A stretch of DNA of 64,000 nucleotides, from positions 2,356,001-2,420,000 of the forward strand of contig CAVQDV010000005.1 of NCBI GenBank assembly GCA_963711375.1, given 5' to 3'. Origin of the DNA: CAVQDV01 sp963711375 (GTDB taxonomy: Bacteria > Pseudomonadota > Gammaproteobacteria > Coxiellales > Coxiellaceae). The position numbers and the translations under genes are program-made. The notes beneath the pieces are model-generated. The model was not told the DNA's origin. It did no database searches and saw nothing but the letters and a program-made list of their open reading frames with translations. This document shows, in pieces, positions 1-9,441 of this stretch (positions are counted from its first letter, which is position 1; each line of letters begins with the position of its first letter).

Positions 1-464
1 ATCCTTTAATTATAATGGTGAGTGTGCCAATGGCCATTTCAGGTGCGCTTATTGGTGTGAATATTGGTTTAGCCACTTTAAATATTTACACTCAAATTGG
101 CTTAATTACTCTTATAGGATTAATCAGCAAGCACGGTATTTTAATGGTAGATTTTGCAAAAAGCTTAAGGTCAAACCAGGATATTTCAGCTGAAGAGGCA
201 ATAGTAGAGGCAGCCTCTATTCGTTTACGCCCCATTTTGATGACGACAGCCGCCATGATTTTAGGTGTTTTTCCGCTGATTTTAGCCAGCGGTGCCGGGG
301 CGGTAAGCCGCCGCGACATCGGTTTGGTCATTGCCATGGGAATGTTGATTGGGACCTTATTCACGCTTTTTGTCGTGCCCGTTATTTACACCCTTAAAAC
401 TAGGCAAATTCTAGTGTTTATTGGCTCCGTGGCCTTATTGGCATTTATCTTGTCGTTACTATAG
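1..464 (+). CDS. RND efflux transporter permease, C-terminal part (partial)
   Basis: The reading frame is open from the window edge (first full codon at base 3), so only the C-terminal ~154 residues are visible. They hold several hydrophobic helices and the HAE1/AcrB-family signatures around GLISKHGILMVDFA, the RLRPILMT stretch and the final VVPVIY. In such pumps these segments form the last transmembrane helices of the inner-membrane proton/drug antiporter. The ATG at base 15 is an internal methionine, not the start. The substrate and partner genes lie outside the window. The final hydrophobic tail after VVPVIYTL extends further than the shortest family members. Family call is firm; specificity is unknown. 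Confidence 0.9.
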   Translation, partial: PLIIMVSVPMAISGALIGVNIGLATLNIYTQIGLITLIGLISKHGILMVDFAKSLRSNQDISAEEAIVEAASIRLRPILMTTAAMILGVFPLILASGAGAVSRRDIGLVIAMGMLIGTLFTLFVVPVIYTLKTRQILVFIGSVALLAFILSLL

Positions 465-470
465 CACTCA

Positions 471-704
471 CTATTTTCCACAATCGCGTTCATAAAGGCG
501 CATTTCGGCCGCTCTTTCCGAGACCGAAACGCTTTTGCCATTGTTCGCACCTGGGCTGTGTGAGTGATAGCCGACATTGAGTGCCTCTTTCAGTTTGGTG
601 CAATTGTAATGGGCTGAGGCATATAAGCGATTATGGTTGTAGGGCACATGCGCGCATCCTGTGAGCAATAAAACCCCGGTAATCAAGGCGGTTTTCTTTA
701 GCAT
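471..704 (-). CDS. small putative lipoprotein
   Basis: This 77-residue protein begins MLKKTA, followed by a short hydrophobic stretch ending in the lipobox LLTGC, so Cys-17 is the likely lipidated residue after signal peptidase II cleavage. The mature part is about 60 residues, polar, with two further cysteines. A strong AAGGAG ribosome-binding site lies just upstream of the ATG. The gene is convergent with the RND gene, six bases away, and divergent from rnr. I do not recognise the mature domain; a role in the envelope is inferred only from the lipobox. Confidence 0.75.
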   Translation of the reverse strand: MLKKTALITGVLLLTGCAHVPYNHNRLYASAHYNCTKLKEALNVGYHSHSPGANNGKSVSVSERAAEMRLYERDCGK

Positions 705-788
705 AGTGTTTCTCCTTTTATGCTGTTAATTATAAAGTATAACAAATTTGGGATAGCTTGAAAGCGTTTAGAACGGTATACTAGGCCC

Positions 789-2945
789 ATGACAAAATTT
801 CGAAAAAAAGATCCCTTTAAAAAACGCGAAGAGGAAAAATATGAAAATCCTATCGCGAGCCGCGAACACATTCTGGCCTATTTAAAAGAGGGAGAACGTC
901 CGGTTTCCTTCGCTCACCTTATTAAAGCTCTTAACATTAAAACCGATGAGGAAATAGAAGGTCTTCGTCGACGTTTAAAAGCCATGATTCGAGATGGTCA
1001 GCTGATGACAAATCGACGGGGCAGTTATGCTTTAGTGACTGAGATGAACTTAATTCCTGGCCGCGTTCAAGGACACAAAGATGGCTTTGGATATTTGATT
1101 CCCGATGAAGGTAAAGAAGATATTTATTTACCAGCGAGACAAATGCGCCTAGTTTTTCCGGGCGATCGTGTTTTGGTTCGAGTGACGGTGGGGGATTTTA
1201 AAAGGCGCCGGCCTGAAGGCATTATTGTCGAAATTCTTGAACATAAAACCCAAAGGGTCACTGGACGATTTTTTCGAGAAGATGGTGTTGCTTTTGTTGA
1301 GCCTGATTTAAAAGAAATTACCCAGTCGATTATTATTCCGCCTGATGAAACGAAAGACGCGAAAGAGGGACAATATGTGAGCGTTGATATCACGGCGCAG
1401 CCCACTTTAAAACGACAGCCCGTTGGTCGCATCAGCGAAATTATCGGGGACCGCATGATGGCGGGCCTTGAAATTGAATTAGCCATTCGCACGTTTAATA
1501 TTCCCCATGAGTGGGATTCCACTTGTTTAGCAGAAGCACATCGATTTTCGGAACAAGTTCTTGAAAGCGATATTGAGGGGCGAAAAGACTTACGCACGCT
1601 GCCCTTTGTCACCATCGATGGTGAAGACGCAAAAGATTTTGATGACGCGGTGTATTGCCATCGCAACGAACAAGGTTATCAACTATATGTGGCTATAGCA
1701 GACGTTACGCATTATCTAAGACCCGATTCGGCTTTGGATGTTTCTGCAAAAGAGCGCGGAAATTCCGTGTATTTTTCTCAGCGAGTGGTGCCCATGTTGC
1801 CAGAGGTGCTCTCCAATGAATTATGTTCTTTAAAACCCAACCAAGATCGCTTGGTGATGGTTTGTGATATGAGCTTAAATAATGAGGGCTCTGTCATTGA
1901 ATATCACTTTTATGAAGCGGTTATTCATTCCAATGCAAGATTAATTTATGGTGAAGTGGCGAAACTTATAGAAGAGGGAGAATTTAAATATCCCGCCTTA
2001 ATTCCTGATTTGAAAGTTTTTCATGAGCTTTTTGAAAAATTAATTTTGCTGCGTAAAATACGAGGTGCTATCGATTTTGAGACCGTTGATACCAGAGTTA
2101 TTTTTGATAATAAGGGTAAAATAGAAAAAATTGTGCCGGTAAAACGTAATGTCGCCCATCGCATGATTGAAGAGGCTATGTTGCTAGCCAATGTTTGTGC
2201 CGCAGATTATTTGCACAGTAAAAATATTCCAACCCTTTATCGCATACATGATACGCCAGATCCCACAAAAATCGAGGCTTTGCGCGATTATTTAAAAGCT
2301 TTTGGTCTTCGAATGGCCGGTGGAGAAAATCCCACCGCAAAAGATTATGCGAAATTATTAGATCGAATACAAAGCAGGCCCGATGCGCATATTATACAAA
2401 CCGTGATGTTGCGTTCATTGCGCCAAGCTGTCTATTCTCCGAAAAATGCAGGACATTTTGGCCTGGCCTATGAAGCTTATTTACATTTTACTTCTCCCAT
2501 TCGACGTTACCCGGATGTTTTGGTTCACCGTGCATTGAAGCATGTGATTAATAAGGATCCCAAGAAGACCTTCCATTACGATCCCGTGGCTATGCAACAT
2601 TTAGGCGAGCACTGCTCGATGACGGAACGGCGTGCCGATGAAGCGACACGTGAAGCCTTAAATTGGTTAAAATGCGAATATATGTTAGACAAAGTGGGCA
2701 AAGAATTTTCTGGCAATATTTCTGGTGTCACGGGCTTTGGTCTTTTTATTGAGCTCGAAGATATTTATATTGAGGGTCTTTTGCACATCACCAATTTGCC
2801 AAATGATTATTATCTTCATGATGCAACTCATCATCATTTAACCGGAAAAAACAGTGGAAAAGTGTTTCGATTAGGTGATCGTATTCGGGTTTTGGTGGCA
2901 AGGGTGGATGTTGATAATCGACAAATTGATTTTGAACCAGCCTAA
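789..2945 (+). CDS. rnr: ribonuclease R
   Basis: This is a 718-residue 3'-5' exoribonuclease of the RNB family that degrades structured RNA and takes part in rRNA quality control and decay of mRNA. Visible in order are an N-terminal winged-helix segment (residues ~20-85), cold-shock-like OB domains, the RNB catalytic domain with the metal-binding aspartate cluster DGEDAKDFDDAVY near residue 277 and the SPIRRYPD motif near 570, and a C-terminal S1 domain starting about residue 638. Length is slightly below E. coli RNase R because the basic C-terminal tail is missing; the protein stops directly after the S1 domain. The ATG is preceded only by a weak Shine-Dalgarno sequence. nrdJ follows after 18 bases, so cotranscription is likely. 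Confidence 0.95.
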   Translation: MTKFRKKDPFKKREEEKYENPIASREHILAYLKEGERPVSFAHLIKALNIKTDEEIEGLRRRLKAMIRDGQLMTNRRGSYALVTEMNLIPGRVQGHKDGFGYLIPDEGKEDIYLPARQMRLVFPGDRVLVRVTVGDFKRRRPEGIIVEILEHKTQRVTGRFFREDGVAFVEPDLKEITQSIIIPPDETKDAKEGQYVSVDITAQPTLKRQPVGRISEIIGDRMMAGLEIELAIRTFNIPHEWDSTCLAEAHRFSEQVLESDIEGRKDLRTLPFVTIDGEDAKDFDDAVYCHRNEQGYQLYVAIADVTHYLRPDSALDVSAKERGNSVYFSQRVVPMLPEVLSNELCSLKPNQDRLVMVCDMSLNNEGSVIEYHFYEAVIHSNARLIYGEVAKLIEEGEFKYPALIPDLKVFHELFEKLILLRKIRGAIDFETVDTRVIFDNKGKIEKIVPVKRNVAHRMIEEAMLLANVCAADYLHSKNIPTLYRIHDTPDPTKIEALRDYLKAFGLRMAGGENPTAKDYAKLLDRIQSRPDAHIIQTVMLRSLRQAVYSPKNAGHFGLAYEAYLHFTSPIRRYPDVLVHRALKHVINKDPKKTFHYDPVAMQHLGEHCSMTERRADEATREALNWLKCEYMLDKVGKEFSGNISGVTGFGLFIELEDIYIEGLLHITNLPNDYYLHDATHHHLTGKNSGKVFRLGDRIRVLVARVDVDNRQIDFEPA

Positions 2946-2963
2946 AGGAATTCTAGCAGTAGC

Positions 2964-4790
2964 ATGGATGCTTTTTTACAACCCATATCGGAATATATTT
3001 GGAATACCAAATATCGCTATCATTGGCGTGGCGAAAATATTGATAAAAACATAAGTGACACTTGGATGCGCGTGGCAAAAGCGGTGGCCTCTGCGGAAAA
3101 TCGTTTTGCCCGAAAACCCTGGCAAACGCGTTTTTTTGAAATGATGTCTGAAGGCTATTTTTTACCTGGTGGACGAATTATCGCGGGAGCTGGAACTTCT
3201 CACGATGTCACCTTATTTAATTGTTTTGTGATGGGTAAAATCAACGATACTCTCGATGGAATTTTTCATGCTCTCCAAGAAGGAGCCGTGACCTTGCAGA
3301 AGGGTGGGGGAGTTGGCTATGATTTTTCGACCCTTCGTCCACAAGGGCTTTTAGCAGACCGAACCGGTAATATTGCTTCGGGCCCTATTTCGTTTATGCG
3401 TATTTGGGACGCCATGTCTGCTACCATGCAATCCACTGGTGCACGTCGAGGTGCCATGATGGGAACCCTGCGTTGCGATCATCCTGATATCCTTCAATTT
3501 ATCGAAGCAAAAGCAGAAAAGCATGAATTGCGCCAATTTAATGTTTCTGTGTTAATTACCGATGAATTTATGCGGGCGGTTCGAGCAAATGAATATTGGA
3601 GCCTGGTTTTTCCTATAGAAAGCATCGAAGAGCAAAGTAAAAGTGCGGAAATTATTTTACGACGTTGGTCGAGTTCTTCTGAAAAAGTGCCTTGTCGTGT
3701 ATTTTCAAAAATTAAAGCGAGAAAACTCTGGGAAAAAATTATACGCTCGGCCTATTCCTATGCAGAACCTGGCGTGATTTTTGAAGATACCGTCAATAAA
3801 AATAATAATCTCTGGTATCGCGAATGGCAGAGTGCGACGAATCCCTGCGGAGAAATTCCGCTGCCACATTATGGGGCCTGTAATTTGGGCTCTTTAAATT
3901 TAACTCAATTTGTGAAAAATCCTTTCACTAAGCAAGCCACTTTTAATTGGGAAAAACTAAAAGAAACTGCCCATATCGCTACTCGATTTTTAGATAATGT
4001 TATTGATGTTTCACAATATCCTCTTCCGGCACAACAAGCAGAAGCCTTGGCCACTCGACGAATTGGCCTAGGAATTACGGGCTTGGGTGATGCACTTGTC
4101 ATGCTGAATGTGCTCTATTCCAGTAATGATGCACTGCGAATTTCTCGTAAAATCATGCGAGATATTTATCATGCCTCCTGGCAAACCTCGATTGAACTCG
4201 CGAAAGAAAAAAAATCCTTCGAAGCGTTTGATAAGCGACATTATCTTCAAGGCCGTTTAATTCAACGCTTGCCTGAGCCTCTCCGAATTGCCTTAAAACG
4301 TTATGGCGTTCGTAATAGTCACCATACGGCCATTGCGCCTACCGGCACCATTAGTATATTAGCGAATAATGTGTCGAACGGTTTGGAGCCTATTTTTCAG
4401 GCTTCTTATCATCGGAAGGTGAGAATCAAAACCGGTGAAAATCGAGAATTTTTGGTAGAAGACTTTGCTTTTCATTTGTGGAAAGGGCAGGGGCGTTCTG
4501 GCTTTCCGCCCGCCTGGATAGACGCTCAGCAATTATTGCCCATCCATCATTTAAATATTCAGGCCGCTTTGCAGCCCTATGTTGATAATGCGATTTCAAA
4601 AACCATTTATATTCCGGAGTCTTTTCCCTTTTCGAAATTAAAAGCCGTTTATGAAAAAGCCTATGAAATGGGCCTCAAAGGCTGTACGATTTTCAGGCCA
4701 AATCCCATTACTGGCAGTGTAATCAGTACCGAATCTCAACAAAAATCTTCTTCTGAAGATAGTTGTCACCCTGAACGAGGCGAAACTTAA
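2964..4790 (+). CDS. nrdJ: adenosylcobalamin-dependent (class II) ribonucleotide reductase
   Basis: Reduces ribonucleotides to deoxyribonucleotides using a radical generated from adenosylcobalamin, so it needs neither oxygen nor a separate beta subunit. The catalytic 10-stranded barrel is recognisable: FNCFV (~residue 87) carries the first redox cysteine, NPCGEIPL (~292) has the thiyl-radical cysteine with its flanking Asn and Glu, CNLGSLN holds the second redox cysteine, and APTGTIS (~455) is the phosphate-binding loop. At 608 residues it is on the short side: the zinc-ribbon-like C-terminal extension of many NrdJ proteins is absent, and only one cysteine is seen near the C-terminus. It sits between rnr and a corrinoid adenosyltransferase that probably supplies its cofactor. 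Confidence 0.92.
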   Translation: MDAFLQPISEYIWNTKYRYHWRGENIDKNISDTWMRVAKAVASAENRFARKPWQTRFFEMMSEGYFLPGGRIIAGAGTSHDVTLFNCFVMGKINDTLDGIFHALQEGAVTLQKGGGVGYDFSTLRPQGLLADRTGNIASGPISFMRIWDAMSATMQSTGARRGAMMGTLRCDHPDILQFIEAKAEKHELRQFNVSVLITDEFMRAVRANEYWSLVFPIESIEEQSKSAEIILRRWSSSSEKVPCRVFSKIKARKLWEKIIRSAYSYAEPGVIFEDTVNKNNNLWYREWQSATNPCGEIPLPHYGACNLGSLNLTQFVKNPFTKQATFNWEKLKETAHIATRFLDNVIDVSQYPLPAQQAEALATRRIGLGITGLGDALVMLNVLYSSNDALRISRKIMRDIYHASWQTSIELAKEKKSFEAFDKRHYLQGRLIQRLPEPLRIALKRYGVRNSHHTAIAPTGTISILANNVSNGLEPIFQASYHRKVRIKTGENREFLVEDFAFHLWKGQGRSGFPPAWIDAQQLLPIHHLNIQAALQPYVDNAISKTIYIPESFPFSKLKAVYEKAYEMGLKGCTIFRPNPITGSVISTESQQKSSSEDSCHPERGET

Positions 4791-4800
4791 AGGGGCTTCT

Positions 4801-5367
4801 ATGAAACGCCGATTAACAAAAATTTATACTAAGGCTGGAGATAAAGGTAAAACTCGCTTAGGCGATGGCAGCTGTATTCTCAAAAACGATCAACGTATTA
4901 TTGTGATTGGTGAGGTCGATGAATTAAATAGCGCTATCGGTGTGGTTTTAGCACAAGATGAAATACCCAGAAAAATAAGCGAAATTCTCACACGGATCCA
5001 ACATGAATTATTTGATTTAGGTGCCGAGCTTTGCATGCCGAACACGAAAATTCTACAGGCAGACAACGTAACACAATTAGAAAAAGATATTGATTTATTC
5101 AATTCTGCATTACCTGAATTAACGGAATTTGTGCTGCCATCGGGAATAAAAGCGGCCGCTCACTGCCAATTATCTAGGACTATTTGTCGTCGCGCCGAGC
5201 GACAATTTGTGAATATTCCGGCAGAATTTAATTTAAATCCTGAGTCCTTGCGCTATATCAATCGACTTTCAGATTTATTATTTGTGCTTGCCCGGGCGAT
5301 CAATCAAGCCGCTCATCAAAAAGAAACTCTTTGGCGTGGTTTTAATAAGATGAGTAAAGAAGATTAA
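4801..5367 (+). CDS. cob(I)alamin adenosyltransferase, PduO type
   Basis: Transfers the 5'-deoxyadenosyl group of ATP to cob(I)alamin, giving adenosylcobalamin. The 188-residue protein shows the family pattern: N-terminal IYTKAGDKGKTRLGDG ATP-binding loop, GEVDELNSAIG, FDLGAEL, and the C-terminal arginine-rich RTICRRAER and INRLSDLLFVLAR helices. It starts 10 bases after nrdJ ends, strong evidence for one transcription unit, and nrdJ is the obvious consumer of its product in this window. No de novo corrin biosynthesis gene is visible here, so the substrate is probably salvaged (inference). The stop codon overlaps the convergent lrp-family gene by four bases. Confidence 0.92.
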   Translation: MKRRLTKIYTKAGDKGKTRLGDGSCILKNDQRIIVIGEVDELNSAIGVVLAQDEIPRKISEILTRIQHELFDLGAELCMPNTKILQADNVTQLEKDIDLFNSALPELTEFVLPSGIKAAAHCQLSRTICRRAERQFVNIPAEFNLNPESLRYINRLSDLLFVLARAINQAAHQKETLWRGFNKMSKED

Positions 5368-5831
5368 AGATGGGCCAGTGGAATTGAAGTGGTATCCGTA
5401 ACGCTTCTTAATACAAAGCTCGAGTGAATAGTGCCAACCCCTTTGATTGGAGTTAATTTATCCATTAAAAAGGATTGATAATGCTCGAGATCAGGGACCA
5501 GCACTTTGAGCAAGTAATCGGCGGTTTGGCCAGTAATCAAATAACACTGTACGACTTCAGGTAAGGTGGCAATGGCTTTCTCGAAGTGGGACATTTTTTC
5601 ATGAGAATGTCCGTCCATGCCCACTAAAACTAAGATCGTCAAATCCAAGCCAATTTTTTTAGGATTAAGAAGAGCGACATGTTTTTGAATATATCCCTCT
5701 TCCTCAAGTTGCTTTACCCTTCTAGAGCAAGGCGAAGGGGAAAGGCCCACTTTGTCGGATAAATCTTGATTACTTAACTGGCTGTCGCGCTGCAGGCATT
5801 CGAGAATTTTTTTATCGATGCGGTCGAGCAT
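5364..5831 (-). CDS. Lrp/AsnC family transcriptional regulator
   Basis: 155 residues with the standard two-domain layout: an N-terminal winged helix beginning LDRIDKKILECLQRD with the recognition segment VGLSPSPCSRRVKQLEEEGYI, then a RAM/ligand-binding domain (~65-150) containing VVQCYLITGQTADYLLKV. Such proteins form octameric DNA-binding discs that respond to amino acids. The GQTADYLL segment is the family's typical effector-binding turn. Target genes cannot be named; the upstream region (5832-5994) is shared with the divergent secreted-protein gene. The 3' end overlaps the adenosyltransferase gene tail to tail. Confidence 0.92.
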   Translation of the reverse strand: MLDRIDKKILECLQRDSQLSNQDLSDKVGLSPSPCSRRVKQLEEEGYIQKHVALLNPKKIGLDLTILVLVGMDGHSHEKMSHFEKAIATLPEVVQCYLITGQTADYLLKVLVPDLEHYQSFLMDKLTPIKGVGTIHSSFVLRSVTDTTSIPLAHL

Positions 5832-5994
5832 AGAAGCACTCCTCTACTGAATCCTTGAATATTAGCATAAAAAACTACAAATTTCAATTTTATTGGCATA
5901 TTATTGCGATTTTTCTCTTAAAAAAGGCAACATTTGCAATCATTTTTCTCTGAGTTTGTGCTAGCATTATCCTCAATAAATAGAGAGGTGAATT

Positions 5995-6438
5995 ATGAAA
6001 AATATATATAAGTTGATAATCGCAGCCGCTGCATTTTCTGCATCGACTGCAATTTATGCCGATATCCCAGTGAATTTGACCATCGATAATCAAACCGGAA
6101 AAACGATTCCAAGTTCTTCTGTGAGCGTTTATACCAATAATATCCAGATTAATGGCAGCGCCAAAAGGGATTATCCAGTGGGTTACACGACTATTCAAAT
6201 GACCATTCAGAATGAACAATTCAGCGGATTTCATTTAAGCATTGGCAATCATGACATCGCCTATGTTGCAGCGGCTAACTTTTCACCGAGCCCTATCCGT
6301 TCTTGCTATGATGTAAATAGCAACATATGGTCGCAACATGTATATGATTGTTTTTATGCACCAGGTGGAAACGTAGGAATAACTGGCAACGGCGGAAATG
6401 ACCCAAGCCTGTTTAATGTCAATGTAACCTTAACATAA
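5995..6438 (+). CDS. small secreted protein of unknown function
   Basis: 147 residues starting with a clear Sec signal peptide (MKNIYKL, hydrophobic core, likely cleavage after IYA, residue ~22). The mature domain is beta-rich, polar and Asn/Thr-rich, with only two cysteines (in RSCYD and YDCFY) that could form a disulphide. A good ribosome-binding site (AGAGAGG) precedes the ATG and a strong terminator follows, so it is a monocistronic unit. I do not recognise a family. It resembles in size and style the other exported protein at 60474-60950, but the sequences share no obvious similarity. Confidence 0.75.
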   Translation: MKNIYKLIIAAAAFSASTAIYADIPVNLTIDNQTGKTIPSSSVSVYTNNIQINGSAKRDYPVGYTTIQMTIQNEQFSGFHLSIGNHDIAYVAAANFSPSPIRSCYDVNSNIWSQHVYDCFYAPGGNVGITGNGGNDPSLFNVNVTLT

Positions 6439-6446
6439 AAGCGATT

Positions 6447-6475
6447 CCCCTCCATAATTTGGAGGGGTTTTTTTT
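6447..6475 (+). terminator. rho-independent terminator
   Basis: A perfect 7-bp stem, CCCCTCC and GGAGGGG, separated by a 7-base loop and followed by eight T residues. It lies directly after the secreted-protein gene and before the convergent dipZ gene. Confidence 0.9.
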
Positions 6476-6484
6476 GCTTTCTAA

Positions 6485-8149
6485 TTAATCTCCAAAAGTA
6501 AATGTATATAATTCAAGCCCAGAAGTAGGGGCTGTAATTGTTAAATTACCGTCTTTAACCGATGGAAGATCGATTAATTCGTAAAGCGTGTGTTTTTCTA
6601 CTCTCAGTGAACTTTTGAGAACATCTTTTCCGTGATAGGCCGTTAGTGGTTTTCCATTCAGAGTAATGTTAACCGAGATGGGTTTACCAGAAGTGCCCGC
6701 CACCACATAAACATGTCGCGCTTGAAAATGAATGCTAATAGAAGCTTTATTGCCCGCAGAAACTATTTTATCTGGCATAATGACCCATTTTCCCTCTAAA
6801 GCCCAATCATTAATTTTGAATTTTTTGGGAAATGAATACGTGTTTATTTTTTCTGGAACTAGCGTTTCGGGGCTAGAAAAATGCTCGGCTCTATCATAAC
6901 CAAAATAGGTTTCGGGTGTTATTTCAGAAAATGTAGCGGCTTCTTTCGATTTAATGGAGGTATCTTCTCCTAATCCTAAAAGAAAACGAATATTATTTTC
7001 CGTAACATCATAATCGCCTTCGCCAAAGTGGGTATAAACAAGCACGCCATTTTTATTAATTAAATAGTGCGCTGGCCAATAGCTATTATTAAAATTACGC
7101 CAGGTGACGAATTGATTATCAAGCGCAACAGGATATAGAATTCCCCTTTGTTTTACAGCATTTTTTACGTTAGAAGCTTCTTTTTCAAAATCAAATTCAG
7201 GTGAATGGACGCCAATAATAACAAGACCTTTATCATGATATTTCGCATACCAACTTTTGAGATAAGGCAGAGTGCGTATACAATTAATGCAGGAATAAGC
7301 CCAAAAATCGATTAGGACCACTTTACCTTTCAATTGGCTTATTTGTAATGGAGGTGAATTTATCCAGGTTTCGATCCCTTCGATTGGTGGGGCAGGGTAG
7401 GGATTCGTCAATCCATTCACTAAGGTATTGGAAGTTGTAGCGACTGCTTGTTTTTGAATCGCCACAGAAGCACTCACGGGAGCGACACTGAATTCTAGGC
7501 TAATAACATAAGCCACACTCAGCAAAATAATGACACCTAAAGCTTTTCGAAATAGAGTGGCATGCGTTTTGAAAAAACTGAGCTTATTCATTAGACTTCT
7601 CCCAAAAATCACAATCAAAAACATCGGAACGGCCACGCCAAGGCTAAAGGCCAATAAAGTTAAAAAACTAATGTAATTAGTTTGCTGTATAACGGTTTGT
7701 ACGATAACTGCGGCTAAAATGGGACCAGCGCAAGGAGTCCAGATAATGGCCACGAGACCACCAAACAAAAGCCCGCTGAAAAGTCCACCTTCAGAGTTAT
7801 TTGCGATTTTTAAATTCGAGCCTGTGTTTAGTAAACGTTGGGTGAGCCGATTAAATTTTTCGGTTAAATAGGTGGAGAGCATAATAATGGCGAGTAAAAT
7901 AAGTATTCCATAAGAAATATGCCGGATTAGATTTAAATCAATCCCTGAATATTGAAAAAATTTTCGAGAAAAAAAGGTAAAAAGTGTAAAAAAAGCGATA
8001 AAACCAATAATAATTCCAAAAGGGCGTTTTCGGCTGCCAGAAAAAGAGCCTGCTAAAATTATTGGCAAAATAGGTAAAATACAGGGCGAAGCAATTAAAG
8101 CCAGACCTTCAAGAAAACTCAATCCGATGCTAAAAATACTTCCTGGCAT
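6485..8149 (-). CDS. DipZ-like cytochrome c biogenesis/thiol-redox membrane protein
   Basis: 554 residues in three parts. Residues ~1-220 are a CcdA/DsbD-like transmembrane domain with the paired cysteines in ASPCILP and TPCAGP that shuttle electrons across the membrane. Residues ~255-395 are a periplasmic thioredoxin/TlpA-like domain with active site WAYSCINC. The last ~140 residues form a beta-rich domain as in mycobacterial DipZ. The protein would carry reducing power from the cytoplasm to periplasmic thiols. It abuts the MFS gene upstream (five-base gap), suggesting one operon with the acyl-ligase fusion. The fold assignments follow from the motifs; the physiological partner is unknown. 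Confidence 0.88.
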   Translation of the reverse strand: MPGSIFSIGLSFLEGLALIASPCILPILPIILAGSFSGSRKRPFGIIIGFIAFFTLFTFFSRKFFQYSGIDLNLIRHISYGILILLAIIMLSTYLTEKFNRLTQRLLNTGSNLKIANNSEGGLFSGLLFGGLVAIIWTPCAGPILAAVIVQTVIQQTNYISFLTLLAFSLGVAVPMFLIVIFGRSLMNKLSFFKTHATLFRKALGVIILLSVAYVISLEFSVAPVSASVAIQKQAVATTSNTLVNGLTNPYPAPPIEGIETWINSPPLQISQLKGKVVLIDFWAYSCINCIRTLPYLKSWYAKYHDKGLVIIGVHSPEFDFEKEASNVKNAVKQRGILYPVALDNQFVTWRNFNNSYWPAHYLINKNGVLVYTHFGEGDYDVTENNIRFLLGLGEDTSIKSKEAATFSEITPETYFGYDRAEHFSSPETLVPEKINTYSFPKKFKINDWALEGKWVIMPDKIVSAGNKASISIHFQARHVYVVAGTSGKPISVNITLNGKPLTAYHGKDVLKSSLRVEKHTLYELIDLPSVKDGNLTITAPTSGLELYTFTFGD

Positions 8150-8154
8150 AAGGT

Positions 8155-9441
8155 CTAACTCCCTAGATTTTCAAGTGCCGGTTCTTTTTTATCCCGAACA
8201 AAAAGAAGTATGATGCCACCGACAAGTAAAAAAATCATAACTGTACTCATTCCGATGCGCTGACTATGAGACCAGAGTGTGACTAAGCCAAGAATCCATG
8301 GACCAACAAAAGCCGTAGCTTTTCCAGATAAAGCGAATAATCCAAACATTTCCGTAATCATCGGTTTTGGGGTGAGACGAATGATAAAACTGCGACTCGC
8401 CGCTTGGATGGGACCAACACAAAGACCTACTATCCAGCTCAGCACCCAAAACCAGGTCTCAGAATGCACTGTCAAAACCCCCATTCCAGATGTGACTATG
8501 AGGGCAAGGGAAAATAAAATCGTAAATTTTGAGCCCTTATGATCATCAAGCCACGCCAGTACGGCGGATCCGAGACCCGCGCTTATATTCATGGTAATTC
8601 CATAAATAATTATTTTTGAATAGGACATGCCAAAAGTTCCAGCGGCATAAATTCCACCAAAGGCAAATAAGGTATTTAGCCCATCGGTATAGATCATTCT
8701 AGCGACTAAGAAAAGCATAATTTCACGATGTTCTCTCGTCGAGCGCATCGTTTTTTGCAAACCCTTAAGGCCCTTAACCATAGAGTGATAAATACCAAGG
8801 CCGCTTCTGGGTTGATCAGGCGTAAATACAAAAAGTGGCCAGCCAAAAACGGCAAACCAAATGGCGACTAAAGGTCCGCATATTCGCACTTGTTCGTGCG
8901 TTTCTAAATTTAATCCGAACCAAGCGCTGTGATTAAGCAAAACAAAAAGCGCAATGGTTAAGACGACGAGTCCACCAAAATAGCCCATTCCCCAGGCCCA
9001 TCCAGATAAGCGGCCCAGATATTCTTTAGGTGCGATGGAACTTAGCATCGCATTATAAAATACCATTCCAACTTCTAAACCAATCGTGCCTACAATAACC
9101 CAGCCCAGGGTATAAAAAACATAACTGACTTCAGCTTTGGAATACCACAACGCAGCAGAGGCCACGATAGTGGTAATTGAAAATAGGGCTAGCCAGGGTT
9201 TTCGTCTGCCTTCATTATCCGCTATGGCACCTAGTAAAGGGCTGACGAGAGCAATAATAATGCCTGCCAAGGCCATAGCATCACCCCATTGCTTAGTGCC
9301 AAGAATTTTATTGGCGGCAATACCCTGGGTAAAATACGTTGAGAAAATAAAGGTGATGACGATGGAGGAATAGGCTGAATTAGCCCAGTCAAATAAACAC
9401 CAAGAAAATAAGCTTTTAAATGGGGCCGTTCGTTCAGACAT
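8155..9441 (-). CDS. MFS transporter, UMF1/Atg22-like family
   Basis: A roughly 428-residue 12-helix transporter. The N-terminal FSWCLFDWANSAYSSIVITFIF and the loop GAIADNEGRRKPWL are typical of the Atg22/UMF1 group, which in eukaryotes exports amino acids from vacuoles; bacterial substrates are mostly unknown. The frame opens at a GTG at 9459, but the ATG at 9441 is preferred because an AGTGGAG ribosome-binding site precedes it; with that start it overlaps the upstream acyl-ligase gene by eight bases. It lies in a compact minus-strand run (fusion ligase, MFS, DipZ), so cotranscription is likely. Confidence 0.88.
   Translation of the reverse strand: MSERTAPFKSLFSWCLFDWANSAYSSIVITFIFSTYFTQGIAANKILGTKQWGDAMALAGIIIALVSPLLGAIADNEGRRKPWLALFSITTIVASAALWYSKAEVSYVFYTLGWVIVGTIGLEVGMVFYNAMLSSIAPKEYLGRLSGWAWGMGYFGGLVVLTIALFVLLNHSAWFGLNLETHEQVRICGPLVAIWFAVFGWPLFVFTPDQPRSGLGIYHSMVKGLKGLQKTMRSTREHREIMLFLVARMIYTDGLNTLFAFGGIYAAGTFGMSYSKIIIYGITMNISAGLGSAVLAWLDDHKGSKFTILFSLALIVTSGMGVLTVHSETWFWVLSWIVGLCVGPIQAASRSFIIRLTPKPMITEMFGLFALSGKATAFVGPWILGLVTLWSHSQRIGMSTVMIFLLVGGIILLFVRDKKEPALENLGS

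Noticed and set aside
777..782. TATACT -10 box just before the rnr start, suggesting a leaderless mRNA
   Set aside because: No -35 box at a usable distance; too weak to report as a promoter.
1124..1666. 180-codon minus-strand ORF
   Set aside because: Lies wholly antisense to the well-conserved RNase R gene and reads as low-quality Ser/Arg-rich sequence.
4755..4790. End of nrdJ (CHPERGET) as part of a dispersed palindromic repeat
   Set aside because: The residues resemble the translation of a common bacterial repeat, but the second arm of a palindrome is not present here.
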